Positions 1 through 9,127 of a DNA stretch of 45,804 bases are shown piece by piece. The stretch is from an uncultured Bacilli bacterium. Its GTDB lineage: Bacteria; Bacillota_I; Bacilli_A; RF39; UBA660. Under the pieces are notes generated by a model. That model searched no databases, had not been told where the DNA came from, and saw nothing but the letters and a program-made list of their open reading frames with translations. The stretch lies in contig CANQST010000007.1 of the NCBI GenBank assembly GCA_947626595.1, positions 1-45,804 on the forward strand, read 5' to 3'. Position numbers and translations under genes: made by a program. Positions within the stretch are counted from its first letter, which is position 1, and each line of letters opens with the position of its first letter.

Positions 1-56
1 GCCCGTTTTCAACGAGCATTTAGTTCCTTATTATCGATTTTTTCTTCTTACGAGAA

Positions 57-512
57 TTAAATTTTTAATTCAACGTTATTTATAAAGTTTTTAAGTTTAC
101 TAGGTAGTAAATTATAATTAGATAAATCTTTTAAATCTAGCCATGTAAAGTGATGAAAGATATCACTGTAAGGTCCTTTTTCCATTCGTTCTTGAGGAAT
201 TTTTTCATAATCATTAGATGGTAAGATAGTGTAATAGTATAAGACAATATCATGAGTTTTTTCGCCTTTCTTATTGATAAAGAAGTCTTCACTAATTCCA
301 GCAAACTTTTCTATAGAAAAAGTTAGGCCTAACTCTTCTTGTAATTCTCTTATTAGAGCATCTTTACTTTCTTCTCCTACTTCAACGTATCCTCCGGGTA
401 AAGTATAGGAATTTTTTTCATAAGTTTCAACTAAAAGTCTTTCTTTATTACAAATAATAGCCGCTACGCGTAACTTAAATTTTATATTATTATCAATTAT
501 TTTTATATCCAT
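57..512 (-). CDS. NUDIX hydrolase
   Basis: NUDIX box GGYVEVGEESKDALIRELQEELGL; start trimmed to MDIKIIDN. Confidence 0.85.
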   Translation of the reverse strand: MDIKIIDNNIKFKLRVAAIICNKERLLVETYEKNSYTLPGGYVEVGEESKDALIRELQEELGLTFSIEKFAGISEDFFINKKGEKTHDIVLYYYTILPSNDYEKIPQERMEKGPYSDIFHHFTWLDLKDLSNYNLLPSKLKNFINNVELKI

Positions 513-559
513 AATTTCTCCTTTAGAAAAAGACAAGAAGTTCTTGTTTAAGTTCTTGT

Positions 560-1660
560 CTATACATTAAATCTAAAATAACAAATATCTCCATCTTGCA
601 TTAAGTAGTCTTTTCCTTCTATTCTGGCACGACCAGCTTCTTTTACTTTTAATTCACTACCATATTTTATTAAATCTTCATAAGAAGTTACTTCGGCTCT
701 AATAAAGCCTTTTTCAAAATCAGTATGAATTATACCAGCACATTCTTTAGCATTCATTCCTTCTTTAAATGTCCAAGCTCTTACTTCGTCTTTACCAGTA
801 GTAAAAAATGTTCTTAGACCTAAAATTTCATAGGTAGCTTTAATTAGTTTATCTAGACCACTAGCATCTAGTCCTAAACCTTCTAGCATTTCTTCTTTAT
901 CAGCTTTATCTAATTCACTTAGTTCTTCTTCTACTTTAGCACATAAACTTACTACTTTAGCATTTTCTTTAGTAGCATAGTCTTTTACTTGTTTTACAAA
1001 GTTATTATCTTCTTTTCCTAAGTCTTCTTCCTTGATATTAGCAAGATAGATAATAGGTTTTAAAGTTAAAAAACTATATGATTTTAGAATTTTTTGTTCT
1101 TCTTCGTTTAGATTTAACTGACGTAATGGCTTATTTTCTTCTAAGGCTTTTTTACATTTTTCTAGTATTTCTACTTCTAATAAATCATTTTTATCTTTAG
1201 TGGTACGTGCTTTTTTAGAAACTTTTTCTAAACGATTATTAACAATATCTAAGTCCGCTATAGTTAGTTCTAGATTAATTGTTTCAATATCTCTAATAGG
1301 ATCAATATTTCCTTCAACGTGAATTATTTTGCCATCGTCAAAGCATCTTACTACTTCAACTATAGCGTCTACTTCTCTAATGTGAGATAAGAATTTATTA
1401 CCTAAACCTTCGCCGTGAGAGGCTCCTTTTACTAAACCGGCTATATCAGTAAATTCATAAGCTGTTGGGATAAAACGATTAGGTTCGTACATTTCTTTTA
1501 ATTTATCCATTCTCTCATCGGGAACAGTTACTACACCAACATTAGGTTCAATAGTAGCGAATGGATAGTTTTCAGCTAAGATTTTTTGATTAGTTATGGC
1601 ATTAAAAAGAGTTGATTTTCCAACGTTAGGAAGACCCACTATTCCTGCTTTTAAACTCAT
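560..1660 (-). CDS. ychF: Redox-regulated ATPase/GTP-binding protein YchF
   Basis: GLPNVGKSTLFNAIT, NYPFATIEPNVGVV, C-terminal TGS region AGIIHTDFEKGFIRAEV. Confidence 0.97.
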   Translation of the reverse strand: MSLKAGIVGLPNVGKSTLFNAITNQKILAENYPFATIEPNVGVVTVPDERMDKLKEMYEPNRFIPTAYEFTDIAGLVKGASHGEGLGNKFLSHIREVDAIVEVVRCFDDGKIIHVEGNIDPIRDIETINLELTIADLDIVNNRLEKVSKKARTTKDKNDLLEVEILEKCKKALEENKPLRQLNLNEEEQKILKSYSFLTLKPIIYLANIKEEDLGKEDNNFVKQVKDYATKENAKVVSLCAKVEEELSELDKADKEEMLEGLGLDASGLDKLIKATYEILGLRTFFTTGKDEVRAWTFKEGMNAKECAGIIHTDFEKGFIRAEVTSYEDLIKYGSELKVKEAGRARIEGKDYLMQDGDICYFRFNV

Positions 1661-1664
1661 AATA

Positions 1665-2252
1665 TTACCTCTTTTCTAACATTTTTGTTAATCTTTTATA
1701 ATCATTTGATTTTAAAAAAGCTTGATAATTTAATATTTCTTTTCTATTTTCTTCATCTATTTCACTAATAATTGAATTATAATTAAATAATTTAGTAGAT
1801 AAAGGTTTTTGATTGTTTTTCTCTAAAGGTAAAAAATACTTAGAAAATTTAGTATTTATAAAACCATTCTTTTCAAAAAAAATTTGTGCAGGAGTTAAAC
1901 ATTGTAGAGAAATATCACAGTTTTCTCTCTTAGCAACAGACTTTATATAGTTTAAAAGAATGGTTCCATAACCTTCATTTCTTTTATCTTCACTTATTAA
2001 AAATTGACTTATATGAATTAGATTTTGACTTGGTCTTGTAAGTAAGGAATAACCTACTTGTTTATTATCTTCTTCAATAATTAGTATTTTAGCTTGATTA
2101 GTTTCATGTAAAATTATTTTTCTTAGTATTTCTATTTCTTCTTGATAGGATGTTTGTTGATTAGAAAACATTCCTATAGCATTAAAGTTTTCTAAGTCAA
2201 ATAGATTTATACAAAAAGGGATATCTTTTTTTGTTATGTTTCTTATGTTCAT
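1665..2252 (-). CDS. GNAT-family N-acetyltransferase
   Basis: ISEDKRNEGYGTILLNYIKSVAKRENCDISLQC acetyl-CoA binding pattern; start trimmed to MNIRNITKKDI. Confidence 0.75.
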   Translation of the reverse strand: MNIRNITKKDIPFCINLFDLENFNAIGMFSNQQTSYQEEIEILRKIILHETNQAKILIIEEDNKQVGYSLLTRPSQNLIHISQFLISEDKRNEGYGTILLNYIKSVAKRENCDISLQCLTPAQIFFEKNGFINTKFSKYFLPLEKNNQKPLSTKLFNYNSIISEIDEENRKEILNYQAFLKSNDYKRLTKMLEKR

Positions 2253-2347
2253 TGTAATCGTCCTTTCCTTACATATTATATATTTTTTTGATAGTAAAAG
2301 CAAGCAAAGAAAAAATATGAATTAATCATACTTTTCTTAGTAATTTA

Positions 2348-3943
2348 CTAAATAGTTGGATAAACTCCTAGTCCAATAGGTAGTCCAATTAAGTACCAAA
2401 GGACTACTACTAATATCCAAGTTAAGGATATTAATAAGAAATATGGGGTTATTAACTTTAAGGAATTCCTTATAGTATAAGGTCTTTCTTTATGAAGGTT
2501 ATAAATATTTAAGTAACCAATAAAGATAACAAAAGACGCTAGTAAAGGAGTAAATCCTTTAGTCATGGAGTCACCAGCACGCATTACTATTTGAGCAAAT
2601 TGCGGAGATATATTAGATTGCATAAACATTGGAACAACTACAGGGGCAAAGATATACCATTTATTAGCAGGACTTGTTAAGAATAGATTAGATATAGCGA
2701 TTAATAATAGCGTTATTAGTATTAAAGGTATTCCTGTTACATCGATGTAGTTTAATGTATTAGCAAGCCAAGCAGTTATTACTAGACCAATGTTGCTTTT
2801 TCTAAAGATAGCGATAAATTGGGAAACAACAAAGATTAGGATAAAGATACTTCCTAGTTTAGAGAAGTTTTTACTAGATTTTTCAATTAGTTCTTTATCA
2901 TTTTTAATAGATTTACTTCCTATTCCATAAGCAATACCGGCTGTTATGAAAAGGATTGCGACTAGGTATGAAAAACCATCTTGAAAGTAGGAATTACTTC
3001 CAAATAATTGATTAACATAAGTATCTTCACTCATGTCTAGAAGCATTCCAGAATAAGGTAAGTTTGGTATAAGAGAATAGATAAAGATAAATAAAACTAT
3101 TATGGAAACAACTAAGGCTAGACGAAGGCCTTTCTTTTCATTTTTATCTTTCTCAATTTGTTGTTGCTCCAAAAGGTCGGTATCGATAATACTATATTGT
3201 TCAGTACGAGAAAAACCATCGTCTTTTTTATATTTACCTATTTTAGGGGCAATTATTTTTTCAATAATGATAGTTCCTACTATTGATAAAATTATAGATG
3301 TTGCGATAATAAAGATTAGATTAGAGCTTAGAGCTATATGAATATTTTCATCTATTAATAAAGCGGCTTGTTTAGTGTAATCCATAAGGGATACTTCCAT
3401 GGAACCAATGAATAGTGATACGCCATAGCTAAAGGCTACTCCACAGAAAGCGGTTGTTATTCCTAATATTGGGTTACGACCATTAATGAAGTAGATTAAA
3501 GCAGCAAGGGGAATAAGAATAGCATAGCCTACTTCGTTTATTAATGAAGATGTTGTCGCGATAAAAAGGACTAGAAATGTTAGGGTTGTTTTGGGTATTT
3601 TACTTAGATGTCTTCTAGTTAGGGTTTCAATAAAGCCAGATCCTTCAGCAATGGTTATTCCTAATAGAGATATTAGAAGAGTTCCTAAAGGACCAAAACT
3701 TAAAAAGTTTTTAGCGGCATTACTTATTATATATTTTAAGCCATCAAAGCTAAAGAGATTTTCAACGGCTACTAAGGTAGGTTCTAAGTCTTTAGCGTTG
3801 CTACTTACGGTATTATAAGTGGCTTGCATTTCAAAGGCTGATAATATTCCACTTAATATCATAACTATTAATATTAAGAAAAGAAATACTGTTATTGGAT
3901 GCAAATAAAATTTTTTTAGTTTTAATTTTCTTTTGTCTTTCAT
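2348..3943 (-). CDS. AbgT-family transporter (p-aminobenzoyl-glutamate transporter-like)
   Basis: Multi-TM; LHPITVFLFLILIVMILSGILS, GITIAEGSGFIETLTRR. Confidence 0.8.
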   Translation of the reverse strand: MKDKRKLKLKKFYLHPITVFLFLILIVMILSGILSAFEMQATYNTVSSNAKDLEPTLVAVENLFSFDGLKYIISNAAKNFLSFGPLGTLLISLLGITIAEGSGFIETLTRRHLSKIPKTTLTFLVLFIATTSSLINEVGYAILIPLAALIYFINGRNPILGITTAFCGVAFSYGVSLFIGSMEVSLMDYTKQAALLIDENIHIALSSNLIFIIATSIILSIVGTIIIEKIIAPKIGKYKKDDGFSRTEQYSIIDTDLLEQQQIEKDKNEKKGLRLALVVSIIVLFIFIYSLIPNLPYSGMLLDMSEDTYVNQLFGSNSYFQDGFSYLVAILFITAGIAYGIGSKSIKNDKELIEKSSKNFSKLGSIFILIFVVSQFIAIFRKSNIGLVITAWLANTLNYIDVTGIPLILITLLLIAISNLFLTSPANKWYIFAPVVVPMFMQSNISPQFAQIVMRAGDSMTKGFTPLLASFVIFIGYLNIYNLHKERPYTIRNSLKLITPYFLLISLTWILVVVLWYLIGLPIGLGVYPTI

Positions 3944-3956
3944 AAGTTATCCCTTT

Positions 3957-4142
3957 CTAATCAATTATTTTTTTTAGTTTTTTATTAAATTCAATGCGTG
4001 GTAAGAGTATTGTTCTACCGCAATGTAGACATTTTATTTTGATATCAGCACCTAGTCTTACTACTTCCCATTCGTTAGTTCCACATGGATGCTGCTTTTT
4101 CATAATAACTTTACTTCCTATTTGATAATTATTTTTTTCCAT
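3957..4142 (-). CDS. DUF951 (YyzM-like) small protein
   Basis: 61 aa; MKKQHPCGTNEWEVVRLGADIKIKCLHCGRTILLPR typical of the family. Confidence 0.85.
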   Translation of the reverse strand: MEKNNYQIGSKVIMKKQHPCGTNEWEVVRLGADIKIKCLHCGRTILLPRIEFNKKLKKIID

Positions 4143-4947
4143 TATGCACCTCTATTTGTGGGTATGGTATTTTAATACCTGCCTCATCAAAAGCAATTTT
4201 TATTTCTTTACGAAGAAGTCTTTCAACATTAAATTGTTGCATTGGTTCTACTTCTACAGCTATTTTATAAGTAACATTACTGTCAGCTAGAGCTTCTATT
4301 CCTAGTATTTGATAGTCTCCTTTTACAGCAGGAATTGTTCCTTGTAATTTTTTAAATAGTTTATTTAGAACTTCTTCTACTTCTTTAGGAGAATGGTCAT
4401 AAGATACGCCTACTTCTAGGACGGCTAAGGAATTATTTAGACTGTAATTAATAATTTTATCCATATTACGATTAGATATGATTTTTACAGCGCCTTTGTA
4501 GTTCTTGATCTTGGTTGTCTTTAGTCCAACGGCTATTACTTCTCCCATAAAACCATCTATTTCGATAGTGTCGCCTACTTCATATTGGTTTTCAGTAATA
4601 ATAAATACTCCTGCTATTATGTCTTTAGCTAGGTCTTGAAAAGCAAGTCCTATAATAGCGGTTCCGATACCTAAACCAGCAAGAATAGATTTTACATTTA
4701 CTCCATAAAGAGATAATATAGCAAGAAGAACAAAGATGGTTATTAAATATTTTGATATGTTTAGAGTAATTATTTGAATAGTTTTTACTTTTTGATTTTG
4801 TTCTTTATTAAGATGTTTTTTACGAAAGATGGTAGCTTTATTTACAAAGTGTCTTATTATTGAATAAATAACTATTCCTATTATAATGTATAAAGCAGAT
4901 ATTAGAATATTCTTTATATTTATTGATATACCTAGTATATTTAACAT
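4129..4947 (-). CDS. Small-conductance mechanosensitive channel family (MscS/YkuT-like)
   Basis: GIGTAIIGLAFQDLAKDIIAGVFIITENQYEVGDTIEIDGFMGEV MscS core. Confidence 0.93.
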   Translation of the reverse strand: MLNILGISINIKNILISALYIIIGIVIYSIIRHFVNKATIFRKKHLNKEQNQKVKTIQIITLNISKYLITIFVLLAILSLYGVNVKSILAGLGIGTAIIGLAFQDLAKDIIAGVFIITENQYEVGDTIEIDGFMGEVIAVGLKTTKIKNYKGAVKIISNRNMDKIINYSLNNSLAVLEVGVSYDHSPKEVEEVLNKLFKKLQGTIPAVKGDYQILGIEALADSNVTYKIAVEVEPMQQFNVERLLRKEIKIAFDEAGIKIPYPQIEVHNGKK

Positions 4948-4949
4948 AA

Positions 4950-5843
4950 TTAGCTCCTATCTAAAGACATTATTTCAAGTAAACGATTTAAGTCATTAGT
5001 ATTGGTAAAAGTTATTTCTATTTTGTTATTTTTAATTTTTACTTTAGTTCCAAGTTTTTCGCATAGTTCTTCTTCAATATATTTATATTCATTTGATGGT
5101 TTATGTTTGGTTAATTGATGGGTTCTAGCAAACTCGTCTTTAGATGTAGTTAAATCTTCAAGACTACGAACACTTAAGCCTTCTTCTATGACTTTGGTTG
5201 CTAAATCTTGTTGCTGTTTTTCGTCGTCTAATTTGCTTAGAACACGGGCATGGCCCATGGAAAGCTTTTTAGTAGCGACTTCGTCTTGAATGGCTTTTGG
5301 TAGAGTTAGTAGGCCTAACATGTTGGTTATGTGGCTACGGCTTTTACCAAGTCTTTGAGAAAGCTCTTCTTGAGTTAAGGCAAGGGTCTCTTGAAGTTTT
5401 TTATAGGCATTTGCTTCTTCGATAGCGTTTAGATTTTCTCTTTGAAGGTTTTCTAGTAAGGCAATTTCCATCATTTCAGTATCATTGAAGTCTCTAACTA
5501 TAGCTGGTATAGAAGATAGGCCTGCTAAAAGAGAGGCTTTGACGCGGCGTTCACCGGCAATTATTTCATAACCTTTAATGCTCTTTTTAACAATAATGGG
5601 CTGAAAAACGCCATGTTCTTTGATAGATGCTGCTAGTTCTTCTAGGGCTTTTTGATCAAAGACTTTTCTTGGTTGATAGGGGTTGGCTCTTAGGTCTTTT
5701 AATTTTACTTGAATTATTCCTTCTTTTGGCGTTTCGTTAATGATTTTTTCTTCGACACGACTGTAGTCTAGAACTTCATTTGTGAATAATTCTTCAAGTC
5801 CTCGACCTAGGGCTCTTCTTTTAGGGGTACTATTGGTTTCCAT
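4950..5843 (-). CDS. parB: Chromosome partitioning protein ParB/Spo0J
   Basis: ALGRGLEELF N-terminus, GERRVKASLLAGLSSIPAIVRD CTPase region, HTH LSQRLGKSRSHITNMLGLLTLP. Confidence 0.97.
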   Translation of the reverse strand: METNSTPKRRALGRGLEELFTNEVLDYSRVEEKIINETPKEGIIQVKLKDLRANPYQPRKVFDQKALEELAASIKEHGVFQPIIVKKSIKGYEIIAGERRVKASLLAGLSSIPAIVRDFNDTEMMEIALLENLQRENLNAIEEANAYKKLQETLALTQEELSQRLGKSRSHITNMLGLLTLPKAIQDEVATKKLSMGHARVLSKLDDEKQQQDLATKVIEEGLSVRSLEDLTTSKDEFARTHQLTKHKPSNEYKYIEEELCEKLGTKVKIKNNKIEITFTNTNDLNRLLEIMSLDRS

Positions 5844-6618
5844 TACGAGAAATCACTTCCTTTGCTAGATTTATATAGGCTTCTGAGCCTCTACTTTTAG
5901 GGTCATATACGACTATTGGTTCACCATGTGATGGGGCTTCTGTTAATTTTATTAATCTTGGAATAATAGTATTATAAACTTTTTCTTTAAAGAATTTTCT
6001 GATATCGTCTACTACTTCGAAACCTAGGTTGGTACGAGAGTCCAACATTGTTAGTAGGACACCTTCGATATCTAGGGTTGGATTTAGTTGTTTTTGAGCA
6101 AGCATGATAGTTTTTAGTAATTGTGTAATTCCTTCTAGAGCAAAGAATTCACATTGAACAGGAATGATAACAGAGTTGGATGCGACTAAAGCGTTGGTGG
6201 TAATTATTCCTAAAGATGGTGGGCAATCTAGAATTATGTAGTCAAAATTGTCTTTGATGGTTGCTAAATGATTTTTTAGTTGAGTTAACTTGTCAAAGTC
6301 TTTTTCTTCACGACTTTTTTCAACTAGCTCGATGTCTAGTCCAGCTAAGTTGATACTTGCTGGTATGACTGATAGGTTTTTGTATTTTGTTTTAATGATG
6401 GCATCACTAATGGGCTTTTCTCCGGCAAATACTTCATAAATACTTACATCGATATCACCTTTATTGATACCTACTCCTGTTGATGTATTTCCCTGAGGGT
6501 CTAAATCTATTAACAAAACTTTTTGACCTAATACTGCTAGGGATGCTGAAAGGTTTATACATGTTGTTGTCTTACCTACTCCACCTTTTTGATTAACTAA
6601 TGCTATTACTTTTCCCAT
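5830..6618 (-). CDS. parA: Chromosome partitioning ATPase ParA/Soj
   Basis: NQKGGVGKTTTCINLSASLA deviant Walker A, LLIDLDPQGNTSTG, DCPPSLGIITTNAL. Confidence 0.97.
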   Translation of the reverse strand: MGKVIALVNQKGGVGKTTTCINLSASLAVLGQKVLLIDLDPQGNTSTGVGINKGDIDVSIYEVFAGEKPISDAIIKTKYKNLSVIPASINLAGLDIELVEKSREEKDFDKLTQLKNHLATIKDNFDYIILDCPPSLGIITTNALVASNSVIIPVQCEFFALEGITQLLKTIMLAQKQLNPTLDIEGVLLTMLDSRTNLGFEVVDDIRKFFKEKVYNTIIPRLIKLTEAPSHGEPIVVYDPKSRGSEAYINLAKEVISRNGNQ

Positions 6619-6802
6619 TTTATCACCTGTTTTCTATATATTTTGTTTATTACCATAAAAGTATTATGATAGGTATATGTACGTTTAAAATTATATCATT
6701 TATTGTCTAATTTTGAAATATATTTAGTTTAAAATTTCTTTTTATTTAGAAGTTAGAGGTTACTTACAAGTTTATTGTACCATACTTTTTAGCTTTTTTT
6801 CG

Positions 6803-6830
6803 AAAAAAAAGAGAAGATGTTACTCTTCTA
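6803..6830 (-). terminator. Rho-independent terminator downstream of the 6852-7607 gene
   Basis: - strand GAAGAGTAACATCTTCTC followed by TTTTTTTT. Confidence 0.65.
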
Positions 6831-6851
6831 TTTGAATGATAGGCATCTGCT

Positions 6852-7607
6852 TTAGTAATTACCTGTAGCGCTTAAAACTTGTGAAAGGTCATAGAATGTT
6901 CCATCACTTTTGATAGCTAAGGTAGTAACTCCACCAGTAGTACTTGCTGTTACGAATTTAGTGACATCAGTTATTCCAGCAAGCTGTCCATACGATACAA
7001 CTGCTCCTTGAACATGATTAAACATGTGAACAATAGGAATATATTCTACGGTACCGTCTTCTAATAGTATAAATAATGTATCTCCTGTATTACTTTGTCC
7101 CATTCCTCCAAAATAAACATCAACTATTTTTTTATCAAATTTAATTGGATTGCTTGCTACATCATTTTTAGTACTTGTCCAATTTAATGGGTACTCTTCT
7201 ACTACTTTGGTTGGGGTAAAGCTGAAAGTTATTTGTTGTTGAGTAGCATCTACTGTAATCCATATTCCAGCACGTCCTTGACATGATAAAGTATAATTTT
7301 TCTCAGAACTATTAAGAACTTTAGTGCTATCAAAAGGAATTACTGAATTGGATTTAACTTCTTCTACTGGTGTTAGGTCTTCTTCATTTGAACTAGTGTT
7401 TTTTTCAGTTTCATTGGTTGTTTTATCTTTTTCTTCTTTACTTATTTGATTATTATTTGTATTACTAAAGATAACTCCTTTATCAATTCCAATATAAATA
7501 ACTAGTCCTAATATTACTAGTACAAGTAATACTATTATTACAATAAACTTTGTGTTCTTTTTCTTTGATGTTGGTTTTTCTTCTAAAACTTCTACTTCTT
7601 TTTCCAT
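6852..7607 (-). CDS. Single-pass membrane-anchored hypothetical protein
   Basis: Cytoplasmic Lys-rich N-terminus, one TM (FIVIIVLLVLVILGLVIYIGI), Ser/Thr/Glu linker, beta-rich ectodomain. Confidence 0.75.
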   Translation of the reverse strand: MEKEVEVLEEKPTSKKKNTKFIVIIVLLVLVILGLVIYIGIDKGVIFSNTNNNQISKEEKDKTTNETEKNTSSNEEDLTPVEEVKSNSVIPFDSTKVLNSSEKNYTLSCQGRAGIWITVDATQQQITFSFTPTKVVEEYPLNWTSTKNDVASNPIKFDKKIVDVYFGGMGQSNTGDTLFILLEDGTVEYIPIVHMFNHVQGAVVSYGQLAGITDVTKFVTASTTGGVTTLAIKSDGTFYDLSQVLSATGNY

Positions 7608-7702
7608 TTTCTCCTCCTATTTTAAGAATAAGGAAGTTTTGGATTTTTTTCAATGATTATTTGGAAAAAGTGAGGCGATTTACAATAAATTTTACAAGGT
7701 GA

Positions 7703-8446
7703 TTATTTAGTTCTTTTCCACATATAAACGGTTATGTAAGGATCTAATGTACTAAAGGATGTTCCTTTACCAGTTGAACCGCTTGTTAATGAAGAAGATT
7801 TTGTAGTCAACTCTGGTATTGTTACCGTTCCAGTTACTGTATGAGTATGCTCACCACCTATTGGTGTCGTTGCCCAATCTCCTGATAAAGGGCCTTGTAA
7901 ATGAACATAATCTCCACTTTGCCAAGAACTACCCATGTTAAAAGTAAATTTATGAGTATGAGCACTGCCTTCAGCATTAGCCGTTAAATTCATTGTAGAT
8001 GTTGTCGTAGAAATAGTAGTATGAGTATGACTAATATCGTGAGTATGTGCTGGTAAATTATCTTCTGTTAAAGTTACAGTTTTACTTCCTCCTGTTTGCC
8101 CCAATGTTTTAAATTCAGTCGAACTTGTATCTATTCCTACTAAGGTTTGTCCTTTTCCAAATACTTCCCATACTCCACCAAATAATGTTGATGGATTTGT
8201 ATTACTATAACTTATATAAATACTTCCTATTGGATATACTTTTAAAAGAAAGTTTTGTAATTCACTACTAAACTTAGTGCAAGTTCCATCTATGGCATTT
8301 TGTACATTAGTCGCCCCTAACTTAGAATTATCTACATAAGAAACATTTTTACTTTCTATTAAAGTTTCTGCTAAAGTACTTGTCATAATAGAAATAAATA
8401 TTCCTAAAAGAATACTTAATAAGACTTTTTTATCTAATTTTTTCAT
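7703..8446 (-). CDS. Exported phage tail/baseplate-like (Gp10/collar-like) protein
   Basis: Signal sequence MKKLDKKVLLSILLGIFISIMTSTLAET; YPIGSIYISYSNTNPSTLFGGVWEVFGKGQTLVGID...LPAHTHDISHTH...FSTLDPYITVYMWKRT typical of phage tail structural proteins. Confidence 0.8.
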   Translation of the reverse strand: MKKLDKKVLLSILLGIFISIMTSTLAETLIESKNVSYVDNSKLGATNVQNAIDGTCTKFSSELQNFLLKVYPIGSIYISYSNTNPSTLFGGVWEVFGKGQTLVGIDTSSTEFKTLGQTGGSKTVTLTEDNLPAHTHDISHTHTTISTTTSTMNLTANAEGSAHTHKFTFNMGSSWQSGDYVHLQGPLSGDWATTPIGGEHTHTVTGTVTIPELTTKSSSLTSGSTGKGTSFSTLDPYITVYMWKRTK

Positions 8447-8462
8447 TAATTACCCCTCTTTT

Positions 8463-8702
8463 CTATTTATTAATACTTTTATTTATGTGTGTATACTCAC
8501 ATATTTTCTTAAAAAAAATATAGCTATCTGCTTTATAATAATTTAATAATTTTTCTAATGTTTCTAAAGTAATTATCTTTTGATTATCTTCATATTTTTG
8601 GAGATTTTTTGCTGATATATTATTGTCTTTAGCAACTTCTTTTAAATCTAAGTTGTTTTTTATTCTAATATTTTTTAATTCTTCAGCCACTAGTAAATTC
8701 AT
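8463..8702 (-). CDS. Xre-family helix-turn-helix regulator
   Basis: LKNIRIKNNLDLKEVAKDNNISAKNLQKYEDNQKIITLETLEKLLNYY; start trimmed to MNLLVAEELKN. Confidence 0.75.
   Translation of the reverse strand: MNLLVAEELKNIRIKNNLDLKEVAKDNNISAKNLQKYEDNQKIITLETLEKLLNYYKADSYIFFKKICEYTHINKSINK
8485..8502. promoter_or_regulatory. Near-palindromic operator-like site 1 (ATGTGTGTATACTCACAT), inside the 3' end of the xre CDS
   Basis: 9+9 bp near-perfect inverted repeat around GTATAC; shares core with site 2. Confidence 0.5.
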
Positions 8703-8733
8703 TTTATTCCCCTCACTAACTATTTTTATTATA

Positions 8734-8751
8734 TCGTGCGTATACTCACTT
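8734..8751. promoter_or_regulatory. Operator-like site 2 (TCGTGCGTATACTCACTT) in the divergent xre intergenic region
   Basis: Shares GTATACTCAC with site 1; imperfect inverted repeat. Confidence 0.5.
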
Positions 8752-8762
8752 GTCAATATTAA

Positions 8763-8780
8763 ATGTGAGTAAATACACTT
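8763..8780. promoter_or_regulatory. Operator-like site 3 (ATGTGAGTAAATACACTT)
   Basis: ATGTGAGTA half-site equals the reverse complement of the right half of site 1. Confidence 0.4.
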
Positions 8781-8843
8781 TTATTGTTGATTAATACTTC
8801 TTTCATGTAGTATAATGTATTTGTATTTTGAGGTGATGAAACA

Positions 8844-9113
8844 ATGGCAAGATTTTTTAATAAAAATCTTAAATATATTAGAAAAATGAAGAAGATTTCG
8901 CAACAGGAGCTAGCTACTAAAATTAAAGTTGATAGGTCTAGTATATCAAGATGGGAAAATAATGAGATGGAAGCTACAGTTGATAAAGCTATTGAAATTG
9001 CGAAAGCTTTAGATGTTCCTACTGCTACATTTCTAGCAACTGATATGACTAATTTAGATATAAAAGTAATTGAAACAATGAAATTTGATTTAGAAAAAAA
9101 GGAAAACTCATAG
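8844..9113 (+). CDS. Xre-family helix-turn-helix regulator
   Basis: LKYIRKMKKISQQELATKIKVDRSSISRWENNEMEATVDKAIEIAKALDV. Confidence 0.92.
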   Translation: MARFFNKNLKYIRKMKKISQQELATKIKVDRSSISRWENNEMEATVDKAIEIAKALDVPTATFLATDMTNLDIKVIETMKFDLEKKENS

Positions 9114-9127
9114 CAAGTTTCCTTTTC

